A stretch of 43,698 bases of DNA from Bacillota bacterium (GTDB taxonomy: Bacteria > Bacillota > Clostridia > Peptostreptococcales > Anaerovoracaceae): assembly GCA_017394515.1 (NCBI GenBank), contig JAFPXY010000002.1, positions 1-43,698 of the forward strand, written 5' to 3'. This document shows, piece after piece, positions 1 through 8,243 of the stretch. The position numbers and the translations under genes were made by a program. The notes below the pieces were generated by a model, which worked only from the letters and a program-made list of their open reading frames with translations, was not told where the DNA came from and searched no databases. The stretch's first letter is position 1. The number at the start of each line of letters is the position of its first letter.

Positions 1-63
1 CAGAGAAAGCTGGGAAGGCTTACACCATTTGAGAAGCACGAACAATATCTGATGGCTGCATAA
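1..63 (+). CDS. C-terminal end of a truncated ORF, possibly a DDE transposase
   Basis: An open frame enters from the left edge and ends at TAA 61-63, leaving 20 residues that include RKLGRLTPFEKHEQY. The pattern K-L-G-x-L-T-P-x-E resembles the last helix of IS3/IS30-type transposases, where R-x-x-LG-x-x-TP-x-E is common just before the stop. That resemblance is from memory and the fragment is very short, so the family is not established. The right edge of the window also starts a transposase-like ORF, which would fit a contig ending in repeated elements. No ribosome binding site or start is visible because the gene begins outside the window. Confidence 0.35.
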   Translation, partial: QRKLGRLTPFEKHEQYLMAA

Positions 64-67
64 AAAA

Positions 68-92
68 CTCCAGCTTTACGAAGAAGCTGGAG
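68..92. terminator. Bidirectional intrinsic terminator
   Basis: A 9-bp perfect stem pairs CTCCAGCTT (68-76) with AAGCTGGAG (84-92) around a 7-nt loop. On the minus strand it is followed by a six-T run, so it can end the lipoprotein gene at 171-1172. On the plus strand a looser T-rich stretch follows to about 114, so it could also end the truncated ORF at the left edge. Confidence 0.75.
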
Positions 93-170
93 CTAAAAAT
101 TTTACTTTTTTTAATTGTCTACTTGACGGGATGCGGTTCAAAAGCGACGGCTCATTTTATATTTGATTTA

Positions 171-1172
171 TTATCCTGCGTAGTACAGATCGTCTCCGGG
201 AAGAGCTCCGCCTACAGCCTGAGGTGTGAGGTTGAAGAGGGTCTCGTTGAAGGTCTTCATGATCTCGGTTCCCTTTGCCAGGTCATCACCTGTGTATAAG
301 GTGAGACTGCAGTTGGGGATGGCAGCTTTAGCGATGTCAGCGTTTCCGAGGAAGCCGGCATCTACGATCTTCTGAGCTACTTCATCGGATGCGGTGTTCA
401 CGTCATCGATGGAGGCCTTGAGATCTACGAGCATGGCCTGAAGATCAGATCCGCGATTCTCTACGAAATCTTTTCTGGCTATCAGTACGCCCATGGGGAA
501 GTCCTGACCTGTTGCTTCACTCCAGAGAGTGTTCATATCAAAGAGATCTGTTACAGCGCCTGCTCCCTGAGCGAGAGCGGTGGATACGAAGGGCTCCGGT
601 ACCATAGCGATGGTTCCTTCTTCGGAGAGGAGCTTCTGATTTACGTCAGCATGAGATGCGAGCCATTCTACGTTCACGTCTTTGCCCATCTCGAGACCGG
701 CGTTCTGAAGTACTGTCTGAAGAGCATATTCGGGAGTTCCGCCCTGACCGGCAGATACGATGGTCTTGCCCTTGAGGTCAGCCAGGCTTGCAGCTTCAAC
801 ACCATTTCCGAGAATGTGCAGTACACCCATAACCATAGGAGATACACATACGATCTGGCCTTCGGTCTTGTTATAGAGTACTGCAGCCAGGTTGGAAGGT
901 ACACAAGCTACGTTGATCTCGCCTGAGATGATCTTAGGAACTGCATCTGTAGGTGCCTGGAAAACTTCTATGTTATAGTTTTCATTTCCCATGAGGTCAA
1001 CCATACCCATGCCTGTGGGACCGTTCATTACAGCTACATTGATAGGCTCTGAGATTTCCACGGGCTCAGGTTCAGTCTGAGGTTCTGCTTCATTAGCTCC
1101 GCAGCTGGTGCAAAACAGCAGCGCGAGGATCAGCATCATGGAAATAATCGGTATTAATCTCTTTTTGTTCAT
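171..1172 (-). CDS. ABC-type substrate-binding lipoprotein, NMT1/SsuA-like
   Basis: This is a 333-aa secreted solute-binding protein. Residues 1-24 form a lipoprotein signal peptide: charged N-terminus, hydrophobic core and lipobox ending at Cys24 (FCTSC). The mature part begins with an acidic Pro/Glu linker and continues with a two-lobed fold of the periplasmic-binding type 2 class, including INVAVMNGPTGMGMVDL and a PEYALQ segment as seen in nitrate/sulfonate/taurine/thiamine-precursor binding proteins. The ligand cannot be read from sequence. The start is supported by AAAGGGA just upstream. No permease or ATPase gene is adjacent: the downstream side ends in a terminator and the upstream side is the divergent hydrogenase operon. 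It is therefore an orphan binding protein in this window. Confidence 0.8.
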   Translation of the reverse strand: MNKKRLIPIISMMLILALLFCTSCGANEAEPQTEPEPVEISEPINVAVMNGPTGMGMVDLMGNENYNIEVFQAPTDAVPKIISGEINVACVPSNLAAVLYNKTEGQIVCVSPMVMGVLHILGNGVEAASLADLKGKTIVSAGQGGTPEYALQTVLQNAGLEMGKDVNVEWLASHADVNQKLLSEEGTIAMVPEPFVSTALAQGAGAVTDLFDMNTLWSEATGQDFPMGVLIARKDFVENRGSDLQAMLVDLKASIDDVNTASDEVAQKIVDAGFLGNADIAKAAIPNCSLTLYTGDDLAKGTEIMKTFNETLFNLTPQAVGGALPGDDLYYAG

Positions 1173-1227
1173 TTTCTATTCCCTTTCAAAAAACATTTTT
1201 TACTGGCAAATTCTTGCCACGCCACCA

Positions 1228-1256
1228 ATTATATACCCATTTTTGGAAAAAGAAAA
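1228..1256 (-). promoter_or_regulatory. Putative promoter of the binding-lipoprotein gene
   Basis: On the minus strand a perfect TATAAT (1233-1228) lies 17 bp from TTTTCT (1256-1251), a weak -35. It is placed about 55 bp upstream of the start at 1172. Confidence 0.45.
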
Positions 1257-1275
1257 CCACCTAAACAATGTATAT

Positions 1276-1293
1276 TATTTTGTACACAAAATA
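1276..1293. promoter_or_regulatory. Inverted repeat between divergent genes, candidate operator
   Basis: TATTTTGT (1276-1283) and ACAAAATA (1286-1293) form an 8-bp inverted repeat with a 2-nt spacer. It lies between the divergent lipoprotein and hydrogenase promoters. The spacing does not match the classical Rex operator, so the binding protein is unknown. Confidence 0.4.
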
Positions 1294-1306
1294 CGCAATT
1301 TTTCGT

Positions 1307-1335
1307 TTTACAATTGAAAGAAAATATGCTTTAAT
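1307..1335 (+). promoter_or_regulatory. Putative promoter of the hydrogenase operon
   Basis: TTTACA (1307-1312) and TTTAAT (1330-1335) are separated by 17 bp, about 45 bp upstream of the TTG start at 1379. Both hexamers deviate from consensus. Confidence 0.4.
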
Positions 1336-1378
1336 TACAGTGTGTGTGAAAAAATTGTTGTGAAAGGAGAACACTCAA

Positions 1379-3232
1379 TTGAACAGGTTAAGTATAAGAT
1401 CCCAAGACGAAGCACAAAAGACTATTGCCGGCCTTTACAAGGATCTTGAAAGACGTATAGTAGCAAGCCCTCCGGGACAGTGCCCCGTAGACCTTGCAGT
1501 ATCTTTCCTCAGGCTCTGTCATTCACAGTCCTGCGGTAAGTGCGTACCTTGCAGAGTAGGTATAAGACAGCTCCAGGACATGATGGAAAACATCCTTGAC
1601 TTGGATACTCAGTGTGATATGTATGACCTTGCTATCCTTGAGAGAACCGCTAAGGCCATCGCCATCTCAGCAGACTGTGCTATCGGTTCAGAAGCCGCTA
1701 ACATGGTATTAAGAGGACTTCAGGGATATAGAGAAGACTACGAATATCATATCAAATATAACACATGCAGCCCTAAGATCAGAGAGGCTGCACAGCCGGT
1801 TCCTTGTATGAGGACCTGCCCGGCTAACGTAGATATCCCCGGATATATCGCTTTAGTAAAGCATCAGAGATATGCAGACGCTGTATCTCTCATCAGAAAG
1901 GACAATCCGTTCCCGACAGTCTGCGCTCTCATCTGCGAACATCCTTGCGAAATGAGATGCAGAAGAAGTCTGGTAGACGCTCCTATCAATATCAGAGGTA
2001 TGAAGAGATTTGCAGTTGATAACTGTGGCGACAGCGTTCCCGTACCTCCTAAGATGGACGATACAGGAAAGCGTGTAGCTATCATCGGAGGAGGCCCTTC
2101 CGGTCTTACCGCTGCATATTATCTTGCCATCATGGGACACAAGCCCACCATCTTCGAGAAGCGCGCACAGCTTGGTGGTATGCTGAGATATGGTATTCCC
2201 AGCTACAGACTTCCTCGTGAGAGACTGCAGTGGGATATCGATGCCATCCTGTCAACAGGTGTTGAGGTCAAGCTCAACTATGACATCTCCACCAAGGAAG
2301 CCATGCAGGATCTCAGAGATAACTACGATGCTACATATATTTCCATCGGTTCTCACAATGCGAAGAACCTGGGTATCCCCGGTGAATTCGCTAAAGGCGT
2401 TATTCCCGCTGTTGAGATGCTGAGAGGTATCGGTGATGACGCTATGCCCGACTTCAAGGATAAGTCAGTAGCAGTTATCGGAGGCGGCAACGTAGCTATG
2501 GACGTAGCTCGTACAGCTAAGCGTCTGGGCGCATCCGAAGTTACCATCGTATACAGAAGAAGACGTGTAGATATGACGGCACTGCCCGACGAAGTGGCAG
2601 GCGCCGTGGCAGAAGGCTGCGAGCTCGTACAGCTCAAGGCGCCTGCCAGGATCGATACGGACAAACACGGCAACGTTACCGCACTCTGGGCTAAGCCTCA
2701 GATCGTAGGTATGGCCGACGAGTCCGGAAGACCTCGTCCTCTTGATGCCAACGGACCTGAAGAAAAGATCCCTTGCCAGATCATCATTTCCGCCATCGGA
2801 CAGGCTACCGATATCAGATTCTTTGAAGAATTCGGTATCCCTGTATTCAGAGGAAACATCAAGGCAGGTAACTCTTCAGTAGTTGATGAAGTACCTGGAA
2901 CCTATGCAGGCGGAGACTGCGTAACCGGTCCTTCCACCGTTATAAACGCTGTAGCAGCCGGTAAGGTAGCAGCAGCCAACATCGATACCTATCTGGGCTA
3001 TCATCACGAGATGTCCGTTGATATCGATATTCCTCTTCCTGATCACCAGGATGATATCCCTTACGGAAGAGTTGAACTCAAAGAGAGATTCGCTCGTGTA
3101 AGAGGAAACGATTTCGATGCAGTTGAAGAACCGCTCAGCTTTGAAGAAGCCATGCAGGAGTGCTCAAGATGTCTCCGTTGTGACTATCACGGCTACGGAT
3201 CCTTCAGAGGAGGGAGGGAAGAAAGATGGTAA
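1379..3232 (+). CDS. NAD(P)H-linked iron-sulfur flavoprotein, hydrogenase partner (GltD-like)
   Basis: This 617-aa protein joins two modules. Residues about 25-120 resemble the C-terminal NADH_4Fe-4S domain of NuoF/HydB, with SCGKCVPCRVG (Cys52, 55, 58) and a later Cys100. From about residue 140 it is a complete GltD-type module: a CxxxC pair (143, 147), a CxxxCxxxCxxxC series (182-194), an FAD-binding GGGPSG motif near 237, and a second nucleotide-binding IGGGNVAMDVA motif followed by a basic YRRRR patch typical of NADPH sites. The C-terminus adds CSRCLRC. The TTG start is chosen because AAAGGAGA (1363-1370) sits 8 nt upstream. The gene overlaps hydA by 7 nt, so the two are translationally coupled. 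The likely role is electron exchange between NAD(P)H and the hydrogenase; the physiological acceptor is not deducible. Confidence 0.85.
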   Translation: MNRLSIRSQDEAQKTIAGLYKDLERRIVASPPGQCPVDLAVSFLRLCHSQSCGKCVPCRVGIRQLQDMMENILDLDTQCDMYDLAILERTAKAIAISADCAIGSEAANMVLRGLQGYREDYEYHIKYNTCSPKIREAAQPVPCMRTCPANVDIPGYIALVKHQRYADAVSLIRKDNPFPTVCALICEHPCEMRCRRSLVDAPINIRGMKRFAVDNCGDSVPVPPKMDDTGKRVAIIGGGPSGLTAAYYLAIMGHKPTIFEKRAQLGGMLRYGIPSYRLPRERLQWDIDAILSTGVEVKLNYDISTKEAMQDLRDNYDATYISIGSHNAKNLGIPGEFAKGVIPAVEMLRGIGDDAMPDFKDKSVAVIGGGNVAMDVARTAKRLGASEVTIVYRRRRVDMTALPDEVAGAVAEGCELVQLKAPARIDTDKHGNVTALWAKPQIVGMADESGRPRPLDANGPEEKIPCQIIISAIGQATDIRFFEEFGIPVFRGNIKAGNSSVVDEVPGTYAGGDCVTGPSTVINAVAAGKVAAANIDTYLGYHHEMSVDIDIPLPDHQDDIPYGRVELKERFARVRGNDFDAVEEPLSFEEAMQECSRCLRCDYHGYGSFRGGREERW

Positions 3233-4995
3233 ACGTAACTATAAATGGTATGAAGATCTCTGTGCCTGAAGGCACCACCATCATGCAAGCTGCCGATATG
3301 GTCGGCATCAAGGTCCCTCATCTTTGCTACCTGAAGGACGTTAACGATATCGGAGCTTGCAGAGTATGCGTAGTAGAAGTTGAAGGTACAGATAAGCTGG
3401 CTACAGCCTGCAACACTGAGTGTGTAGAAGGCATGGTAATTACCACCAACGGTCCCAGAGCAAGAGCTGCCAGACGTATTAACGTTGAGCTCATCATGTC
3501 AGACCATAACGCAAACTGCCCTTACTGCCTGAAGTCCGGAAACTGCACCCTTCAGACTCTCGCTAACGACCTGGGACTCCTCATCCCTGACTACCACAAC
3601 GTGGCAGAGAAGATGAACTGGTCCAGAGAACTTCCCATCGTAAGAGACGCTTCCAAGTGCATCAAGTGCATGAGATGCGTGCAGACCTGCGACAAGATCC
3701 AGGATATGGGAATCTGGAGCATTTTAGGTACCGGATACAGAACCACCATAGGTGTAAGAGAGAATAAGAGAATAGATCTTTCAGACTGTACTCTCTGCGG
3801 ACAGTGCATCACACACTGCCCTGTAGGAGCTCTTCGTGAATGCGATGACAGAAAGAGATTCGAGACTGCACTGGCAGATCCCGAGAAGATCGTGCTTCTT
3901 CAGATCGCACCTGCTGTAAGAACAGCCTGGGGAGAACAGATCGGTTTAAGCGTTAAGGATGCTACCCTTGGTAAACTGGTTTGCGCCTTCAAGAAGATCG
4001 GCGTAGATTACGTCTTCGATACAAACCTCACAGCTGACCTTACCATCATGGAAGAAGGTTCTGAGTTCCTCGACAGACTGACTCATAGGGAAGATCATCA
4101 GTGGCCTATGTTCACATCATGCTGCCCCGGCTGGATAAGATTCGCTAAGACTCAGGCTCCTGATCTTCTGGAGAACCTGTCAACCGCCAAGTCACCTCAG
4201 CAGATGTTCGGAACCATGTCCAAGACCTACATGGCTCAGCGTCTGGGACTTGACCCCGATAAGATCTTCTCCGTATCCGTAATGCCTTGTACCGCCAAGA
4301 AGTATGAGCGTACGGTAGACGAAGTGCAGGATTCAGGCCACGGCAAGGACGTTGACCTGGTACTCACCACCAGAGAGATAGACAGGATCATCAGATCCGA
4401 CGGAATCGAGCCTGATGAACTCTACGATATGCCATTCGATGACGTATTCGGAGCAGGTTCCGGTGCCGGCGTTATCTTCGGTTCCACCGGAGGCGTTATG
4501 GAAGCAGCTCTTAGAAGTGCTTACTTCCTTGCAACAGGTAAGAATCCTGATCCCGACGCATTCAGCGAAGTTCGTGGTTCCGGCGGCTGGAGAGAAGCTA
4601 CCTTCGATCTGGCAGGACAGGAACTCAAGATCGCCATCGTTTCAGGACTTGGCAATGTTCGCAAACTCGTAGAAGCCGTAAGAGCCGGCAAGGAACAGTA
4701 TGATTTCGTTGAAGTCATGGCTTGCCCCGGCGGCTGCGTAGGCGGCGGCGGACAGCCTTACAGAGACGGTGAAGAGAAGGCTGCTGAAAGAGCAGGCATA
4801 CTGTACTCACTGGATAACGTAAACGACATCAGATTCTCCCACGAGAATCCGACAGTCATCGAACTCTATGAGAACTTCCTGGATGCTCCTCTTTCAGAGA
4901 AATCCCACAAGTATCTCCACACAGAGGTCAAGGATTGGGATCTGGAGATGAACTTCGACCCGGATGCTTTACTGGATCCAAGAAAGACATATTGA
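3226..4995 (+). CDS. hydA: [FeFe]-hydrogenase catalytic subunit, multi-cluster
   Basis: This 589-aa protein reduces protons or oxidises H2 in the cytoplasm. It carries an N-terminal 2Fe-2S domain (Cys34, 45, 48, 62), a His-ligated 4Fe-4S site (His94, Cys98, 101, 107) and two ferredoxin-type 4Fe-4S clusters (Cys145-155 and Cys188-198). The H-cluster domain has all three signatures: TSCCPGW at 297-303, MPCTAKKYE at 353-361 and ACPGGCVGGGGQP near 500. The set looks intact. The ATG lies inside the end of the upstream flavoprotein gene, preceded by GGAGGGAGG. Pairing with a GltD-like partner rather than HydB/HydC is the hallmark of the glutamate-synthase-linked group A2 in the hydrogenase literature. 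No maturase genes (hydE, hydF, hydG) are in the window. Confidence 0.95.
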   Translation: MVNVTINGMKISVPEGTTIMQAADMVGIKVPHLCYLKDVNDIGACRVCVVEVEGTDKLATACNTECVEGMVITTNGPRARAARRINVELIMSDHNANCPYCLKSGNCTLQTLANDLGLLIPDYHNVAEKMNWSRELPIVRDASKCIKCMRCVQTCDKIQDMGIWSILGTGYRTTIGVRENKRIDLSDCTLCGQCITHCPVGALRECDDRKRFETALADPEKIVLLQIAPAVRTAWGEQIGLSVKDATLGKLVCAFKKIGVDYVFDTNLTADLTIMEEGSEFLDRLTHREDHQWPMFTSCCPGWIRFAKTQAPDLLENLSTAKSPQQMFGTMSKTYMAQRLGLDPDKIFSVSVMPCTAKKYERTVDEVQDSGHGKDVDLVLTTREIDRIIRSDGIEPDELYDMPFDDVFGAGSGAGVIFGSTGGVMEAALRSAYFLATGKNPDPDAFSEVRGSGGWREATFDLAGQELKIAIVSGLGNVRKLVEAVRAGKEQYDFVEVMACPGGCVGGGGQPYRDGEEKAAERAGILYSLDNVNDIRFSHENPTVIELYENFLDAPLSEKSHKYLHTEVKDWDLEMNFDPDALLDPRKTY

Positions 4996-5012
4996 TCTTA
5001 AGCTACAAACTA

Positions 5013-5045
5013 AAAGAGCGTGCCATGAAGCACGCTCTTATTTCT
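5013..5045. terminator. Intrinsic terminator after hydA
   Basis: AAGAGCGTG (5014-5022) pairs with CACGCTCTT (5031-5039), extended by one C-G pair, followed by TTATTTCTTT. On the minus strand the trailing sequence is also T-rich, so it may serve the convergent deoC unit. Confidence 0.85.
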
Positions 5046-5058
5046 TTAGTTCATATGA

Positions 5059-5247
5059 TCATTTTCTTTTTCTCATCTTAATGCCATTCTTGATGTAGAC
5101 TATGCCGATGAAAAGTCCCAGGAAGATACCTACAAAGGTGAAATTCTTGACCGTTGTGGACTTTCCTGTCAGATAAGCATAGAGGCATAAGACGGAAAGG
5201 AAAAGGAAAAATGCTCCCTGCAATAACATCTTGGTCTTAGTGCTCAT
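5059..5247 (-). CDS. Small two-span membrane protein, unknown function
   Basis: The frame can be opened further upstream, but the best start is the ATG at 5247, giving 62 residues beginning [17 protein letters not shown] lies a few bases upstream, inside the end of deoC. The protein has two hydrophobic segments (about 7-25 and 33-52) and a very basic C-terminus (KMRKRK). It overlaps the last 11 nt of deoC, so it is probably translated by coupling. No family was recognised. Confidence 0.65.
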   Translation of the reverse strand: MSTKTKMLLQGAFFLFLSVLCLYAYLTGKSTTVKNFTFVGIFLGLFIGIVYIKNGIKMRKRK

Positions 5248-5911
5248 TATTGTACACCTCCATGATCTTGACGGAAGCTGAAGCTCCGATCCTGTCAGCA
5301 CCGGCTTCGATCATCTTCATGCATGTTTCGTAATCTCTGATGCCGCCGGAAGCTTTCACTGATAAGTGATCGCCCACGGTCTCTCTCATGAGGGCTACAT
5401 CCTCAGCTGTAGCTCCGCCTGTGCTGAAGCCTGTGGAGGTCTTAACGAAGTCAGCTCCTGCTTCCATGGAGAGCTTGCAGGCTTCCACGATCTCTTCTTT
5501 AGTAAGAAGGCAGGTCTCCAGGATAACCTTAACGATGCCGCCAAAGGAGTGTGCGCAATCTACTACTGCTCTGATGTCGTCTCTGATGAAGTCGTTGTCT
5601 CCTGATTTGAACTTACCAACGTTCAATACCATATCAACTTCGGATGCTCCGTCCATAAATGCTTCCTGAGTCTCAAAGACCTTGGTCTGAGTGGTGCAGG
5701 CACCGAGAGGGAAGCCAACTACGGCAGCCACCTTAACGTCGGTGTCCTTTAAGGCATCATAGCATCTTGAAACGTAGCAGGTGTTTACACATACTGAATA
5801 GAAGTCGTATTCTTTAGCCTCCTCCAGGAGCTTGTCGATCTGCTCGTTGGTAGCTTCGGGTTTCAGTAAAGTATGATCAAAATACTTGTTTAAAGGCTTA
5901 GGTAATTTCAT
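5237..5911 (-). CDS. deoC: Deoxyribose-phosphate aldolase
   Basis: DeoC cleaves 2-deoxyribose-5-phosphate to glyceraldehyde-3-phosphate and acetaldehyde in deoxynucleoside catabolism. The 224-aa form starting at 5911 ([20 protein letters not shown]) matches the usual length. Catalytic residues are in place: Asp93 in EVDMVLN, Schiff-base Lys157 in VKTSTGF and Lys186 in VKASGGI. The frame is open for 29 more codons, including an ATG at 5950. That ATG would sit only about 7 nt after the predicted transcription start and lacks a Shine-Dalgarno, so 5911 is preferred, although its own site is weak too. A 10-bp palindrome, CCGCCGGCGG (5921-5930), lies in the short leader. No other deo gene is adjacent. 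Confidence 0.9.
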   Translation of the reverse strand: MKLPKPLNKYFDHTLLKPEATNEQIDKLLEEAKEYDFYSVCVNTCYVSRCYDALKDTDVKVAAVVGFPLGACTTQTKVFETQEAFMDGASEVDMVLNVGKFKSGDNDFIRDDIRAVVDCAHSFGGIVKVILETCLLTKEEIVEACKLSMEAGADFVKTSTGFSTGGATAEDVALMRETVGDHLSVKASGGIRDYETCMKMIEAGADRIGASASVKIMEVYNNEH

Positions 5912-5963
5912 TATTTTCGTCCGCCGGCGGTGGCCGGGCTTTCCTTTCATAAAGATCACTACC

Positions 5964-5969
5964 ATTATA
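5964..5969 (-). promoter_or_regulatory. Putative -10 element of deoC
   Basis: A perfect TATAAT on the minus strand, about 50 bp upstream of the chosen deoC start. No good -35 is seen. Confidence 0.35.
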
Positions 5970-6014
5970 CCACAAAAAATCATAATGTGAATAGGCAAAT
6001 CAACACTTTGGGCT

Positions 6015-6044
6015 TGACTTACTTTTGCAGTTTGGGATAAAATA
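6015..6044 (+). promoter_or_regulatory. Promoter of the aspartokinase gene
   Basis: TTGACT (6015-6020), an 18-bp spacer and TAAAAT (6039-6044). The ribosome binding site AGGAGGA follows at 6066-6072. No lysine or threonine riboswitch structure fits in this short leader. Confidence 0.65.
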
Positions 6045-6076
6045 GTAACTTGAAGAAGTATTTTTAGGAGGACATT

Positions 6077-7414
6077 ATGGCAGTTAAAGTAGCGAAGTTC
6101 GGCGGCTCATCTGTCGCTGACGGAATCCAGCTAAGCAAGATCAGAGAAATAATCAAGTCCGATCCAAGTAGAAGATACATTGTAGTATCCGCCCCCGGCA
6201 AAAGATTCTCCGGAGACAACAAGATCACAGACCTGCTGTATCTGGTGAAGACCACCATGGAGAACTTGCTTCCCTATGAGCAGCTTTTCCAGGTAGTCTG
6301 CGACAGATATACAGCGGTACATGCCAATCTCGGCCTTAAGGTGGACATGCAGTCCGCTTACGACGAGATACTTGAAAAATTAAAGACAAACCCTTCGGCA
6401 GACTATATCGCATCTAGAGGCGAATATTTGAATGCTATCCTCATCGCGGATTTTTTGGGATTCGATTTCGTGGATGCTGAAAACATGGTCAAGTTCGACG
6501 AGAAGGGCAGATTCCTCATGGAAGAGACCTTCACCGCCATCAGAGAAGAACTGGCCAATCACGAATATGCCGTAATTCCGGGATTTTATGGAAGCCTTCC
6601 CAACGGAGATATCAAGACCTTCTCAAGAGGAGGTTCCGACATCACAGGCTCACTCATAGCCGGAGCCATCAACGCGGAGTGCTACGAGAACTGGACAGAC
6701 GTTTCCGGTTTCCTTATGGCTGATCCCAGGATCGTAAAGAATCCTAAGCAGATCCGCACCGTATCCTACAAGGAATTAAGAGAGCTGAGCTACATGGGCG
6801 CTTCTGTTCTTCACGAGGACGCCATCTATCCTGCAAGGATCGCGGATGTCCCCATCAATATCAGAAATACCAACGACCCTGAAGACCCGGGTACCATGAT
6901 CGTATCACCGGAGAGAGCAGAGCAGCTGATCTCGGGTGAATCTTCCAGAGATATCATCACCGGTATCGCCGGATCCAAGGACTTCACAGTAGTTACCCTC
7001 TACAAGAACATGATGAGCCAGGAGAGAGGCTTCGTAAGACGTATCCTGGGCATCCTGGATGACTACGATATCAATTTCGAGCACCTGCCTTCAGGAATCG
7101 ATACGGTTTCCGTAGTCATGAGCAACAAGCAGATCAATGGCAGACTGGATGAGATACTGGTGGAATTCCAGTCCAGACTTCGTCCGGATTCCATAGATGT
7201 AATTGAGAACATCGCTCAGATCGCTACCGTAGGACATAAGATGTCCGCCAGAAGAGGTACTGCTGCTACACTGTTTACAGCTCTGGCCAACGCCGGAGTC
7301 AATATCCGCATGATCGACCAGGGCTCATCAGAGCTCAACATCATCGTCGGTGTGGATAATAATGATTTTAATAAGGCTATCCAGGCCATTTACGGAGCCT
7401 TTGTAGAGGCCTGA
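6077..7414 (+). CDS. Aspartate kinase (monofunctional, ACT-regulated)
   Basis: The enzyme phosphorylates aspartate, the first step to lysine, threonine and methionine. The 445-aa protein has the amino-acid-kinase domain at about 1-290, with [10 protein letters not shown] at residues 7-16 and an [11 protein letters not shown] segment near 180. Two ACT domains follow (from about 305 and 375), including [12 protein letters not shown] and [15 protein letters not shown]. The arrangement resembles the ThrA/YclM-type single-chain aspartokinases rather than the two-subunit LysC type. It stands first in a run of plus-strand genes with its own promoter and is followed at 26 nt by a kinase-like gene. 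Which amino acid inhibits it cannot be told from sequence. Confidence 0.92.
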   Translation: MAVKVAKFGGSSVADGIQLSKIREIIKSDPSRRYIVVSAPGKRFSGDNKITDLLYLVKTTMENLLPYEQLFQVVCDRYTAVHANLGLKVDMQSAYDEILEKLKTNPSADYIASRGEYLNAILIADFLGFDFVDAENMVKFDEKGRFLMEETFTAIREELANHEYAVIPGFYGSLPNGDIKTFSRGGSDITGSLIAGAINAECYENWTDVSGFLMADPRIVKNPKQIRTVSYKELRELSYMGASVLHEDAIYPARIADVPINIRNTNDPEDPGTMIVSPERAEQLISGESSRDIITGIAGSKDFTVVTLYKNMMSQERGFVRRILGILDDYDINFEHLPSGIDTVSVVMSNKQINGRLDEILVEFQSRLRPDSIDVIENIAQIATVGHKMSARRGTAATLFTALANAGVNIRMIDQGSSELNIIVGVDNNDFNKAIQAIYGAFVEA

Positions 7415-7440
7415 GAACCACAAGGAAGGAGATGCCTGAC

Positions 7441-8061
7441 ATGAAGAAATTAATAACTATTTCCCGCCAGTACGGTTCGGGAGGAAGGATCATCGGAAAG
7501 CTTCTGGCAGAAAAGCTGGGAGTACCTTTCTACGACAAGGAAATAATCGATATGGCCGTTGAGGCCAGCGGATATTCAAGAGAAGTAATCGAAGGCGCAG
7601 AGATGAAGGCTAAATCCGGCTTCGCATACAGCCTGGCTTCAGCTCTCAGTTTTAACGAGGGCTCCATCGGAACCCTGTCCGTAAACGACAGACTGTTCCT
7701 GGCACAGTTCCAGGTCATCAAGGAGATCGGAGAGACCCAGCAGGGAGTTATCATCGGACGCTGCGCAGACTATGTCTTAAGAGACATTCCGGGAGTCACC
7801 AACGTTTTCGTCTACAGCGAAATGGAAGATCGTATGAAGAGAGCTGTAGACAGTTATGGAGATGATCCCGCAAGCATCAAGAATACAATCAACTCCATCG
7901 ATAAGGCCCGCGCCAACTACTATAACTACCACACTGGTTACAAGTGGGGCGACTTCACAAACTACAACCTTATGATCAACTCCAGCTATATAACTGAAGA
8001 CGAGGCTGCGGAACTTATCAAGGATTACGTGGAGAAGAGAAAATATATAGAGGAGGAATAA
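7441..8061 (+). CDS. Cytidylate kinase-like family protein
   Basis: A 206-aa P-loop protein of the cytidylate-kinase-like family (AAA_26/Cmk2 type). It begins MKKLITISRQYGSGGRIIG, where ISRQYGSGG is the family signature, and later has VIIGRCADYVLRD and a YYNYHTGYKWGD segment. An ATG at 7432 also exists but directly abuts the Shine-Dalgarno AAGGAAGGAG (7422-7431). The ATG at 7441, with 9-nt spacing, is therefore chosen. True Cmk phosphorylates CMP/dCMP; many members of this family have no proven substrate. It precedes a small membrane protein and metG in an apparent operon. Confidence 0.8.
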   Translation: MKKLITISRQYGSGGRIIGKLLAEKLGVPFYDKEIIDMAVEASGYSREVIEGAEMKAKSGFAYSLASALSFNEGSIGTLSVNDRLFLAQFQVIKEIGETQQGVIIGRCADYVLRDIPGVTNVFVYSEMEDRMKRAVDSYGDDPASIKNTINSIDKARANYYNYHTGYKWGDFTNYNLMINSSYITEDEAAELIKDYVEKRKYIEEE

Positions 8062-8062
8062 A

Positions 8063-8242
8063 ATGAAGCAAGGAAGAACAATGGTACCCACCGAAGTCAG
8101 CCCTAAAAATGTAGGAAAAGCACTTATGAGCCTTATCGGACTTGGACTTGCATCAGGCGTAGCTCTGGTAGCAGGCACCAACATGATTATGAGCAAACTC
8201 TTCCCCGAACAGACAGAAACTGAAGAGGAGGAAGAAGAATAA
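8063..8242 (+). CDS. 59-aa single-pass membrane protein with acidic tail
   Basis: A short gene fills the gap between the kinase-like gene and metG. It starts at ATG 8063 with AGGAGG (8051-8056) at good spacing and ends at TAA 8240-8242, one base before the metG start. The product has a soluble N-terminus (about 1-18), one hydrophobic Gly/Leu/Ala-rich segment (about 19-42) and a tail ending in six glutamates (TETEEEEEE). The codons of the glutamate tail also form the purine-rich ribosome binding site of metG. No family is recognised; the translation signals and tight packing argue that it is real. Confidence 0.7.
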   Translation: MKQGRTMVPTEVSPKNVGKALMSLIGLGLASGVALVAGTNMIMSKLFPEQTETEEEEEE

Positions 8243-8243
8243 A

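Noticed and set aside
5912-5998. N-terminal extension of DeoC to 5998 or 5950.
   Set aside because: Extends beyond the family start, crosses the predicted -10 or leaves almost no leader, and lacks a ribosome binding site.
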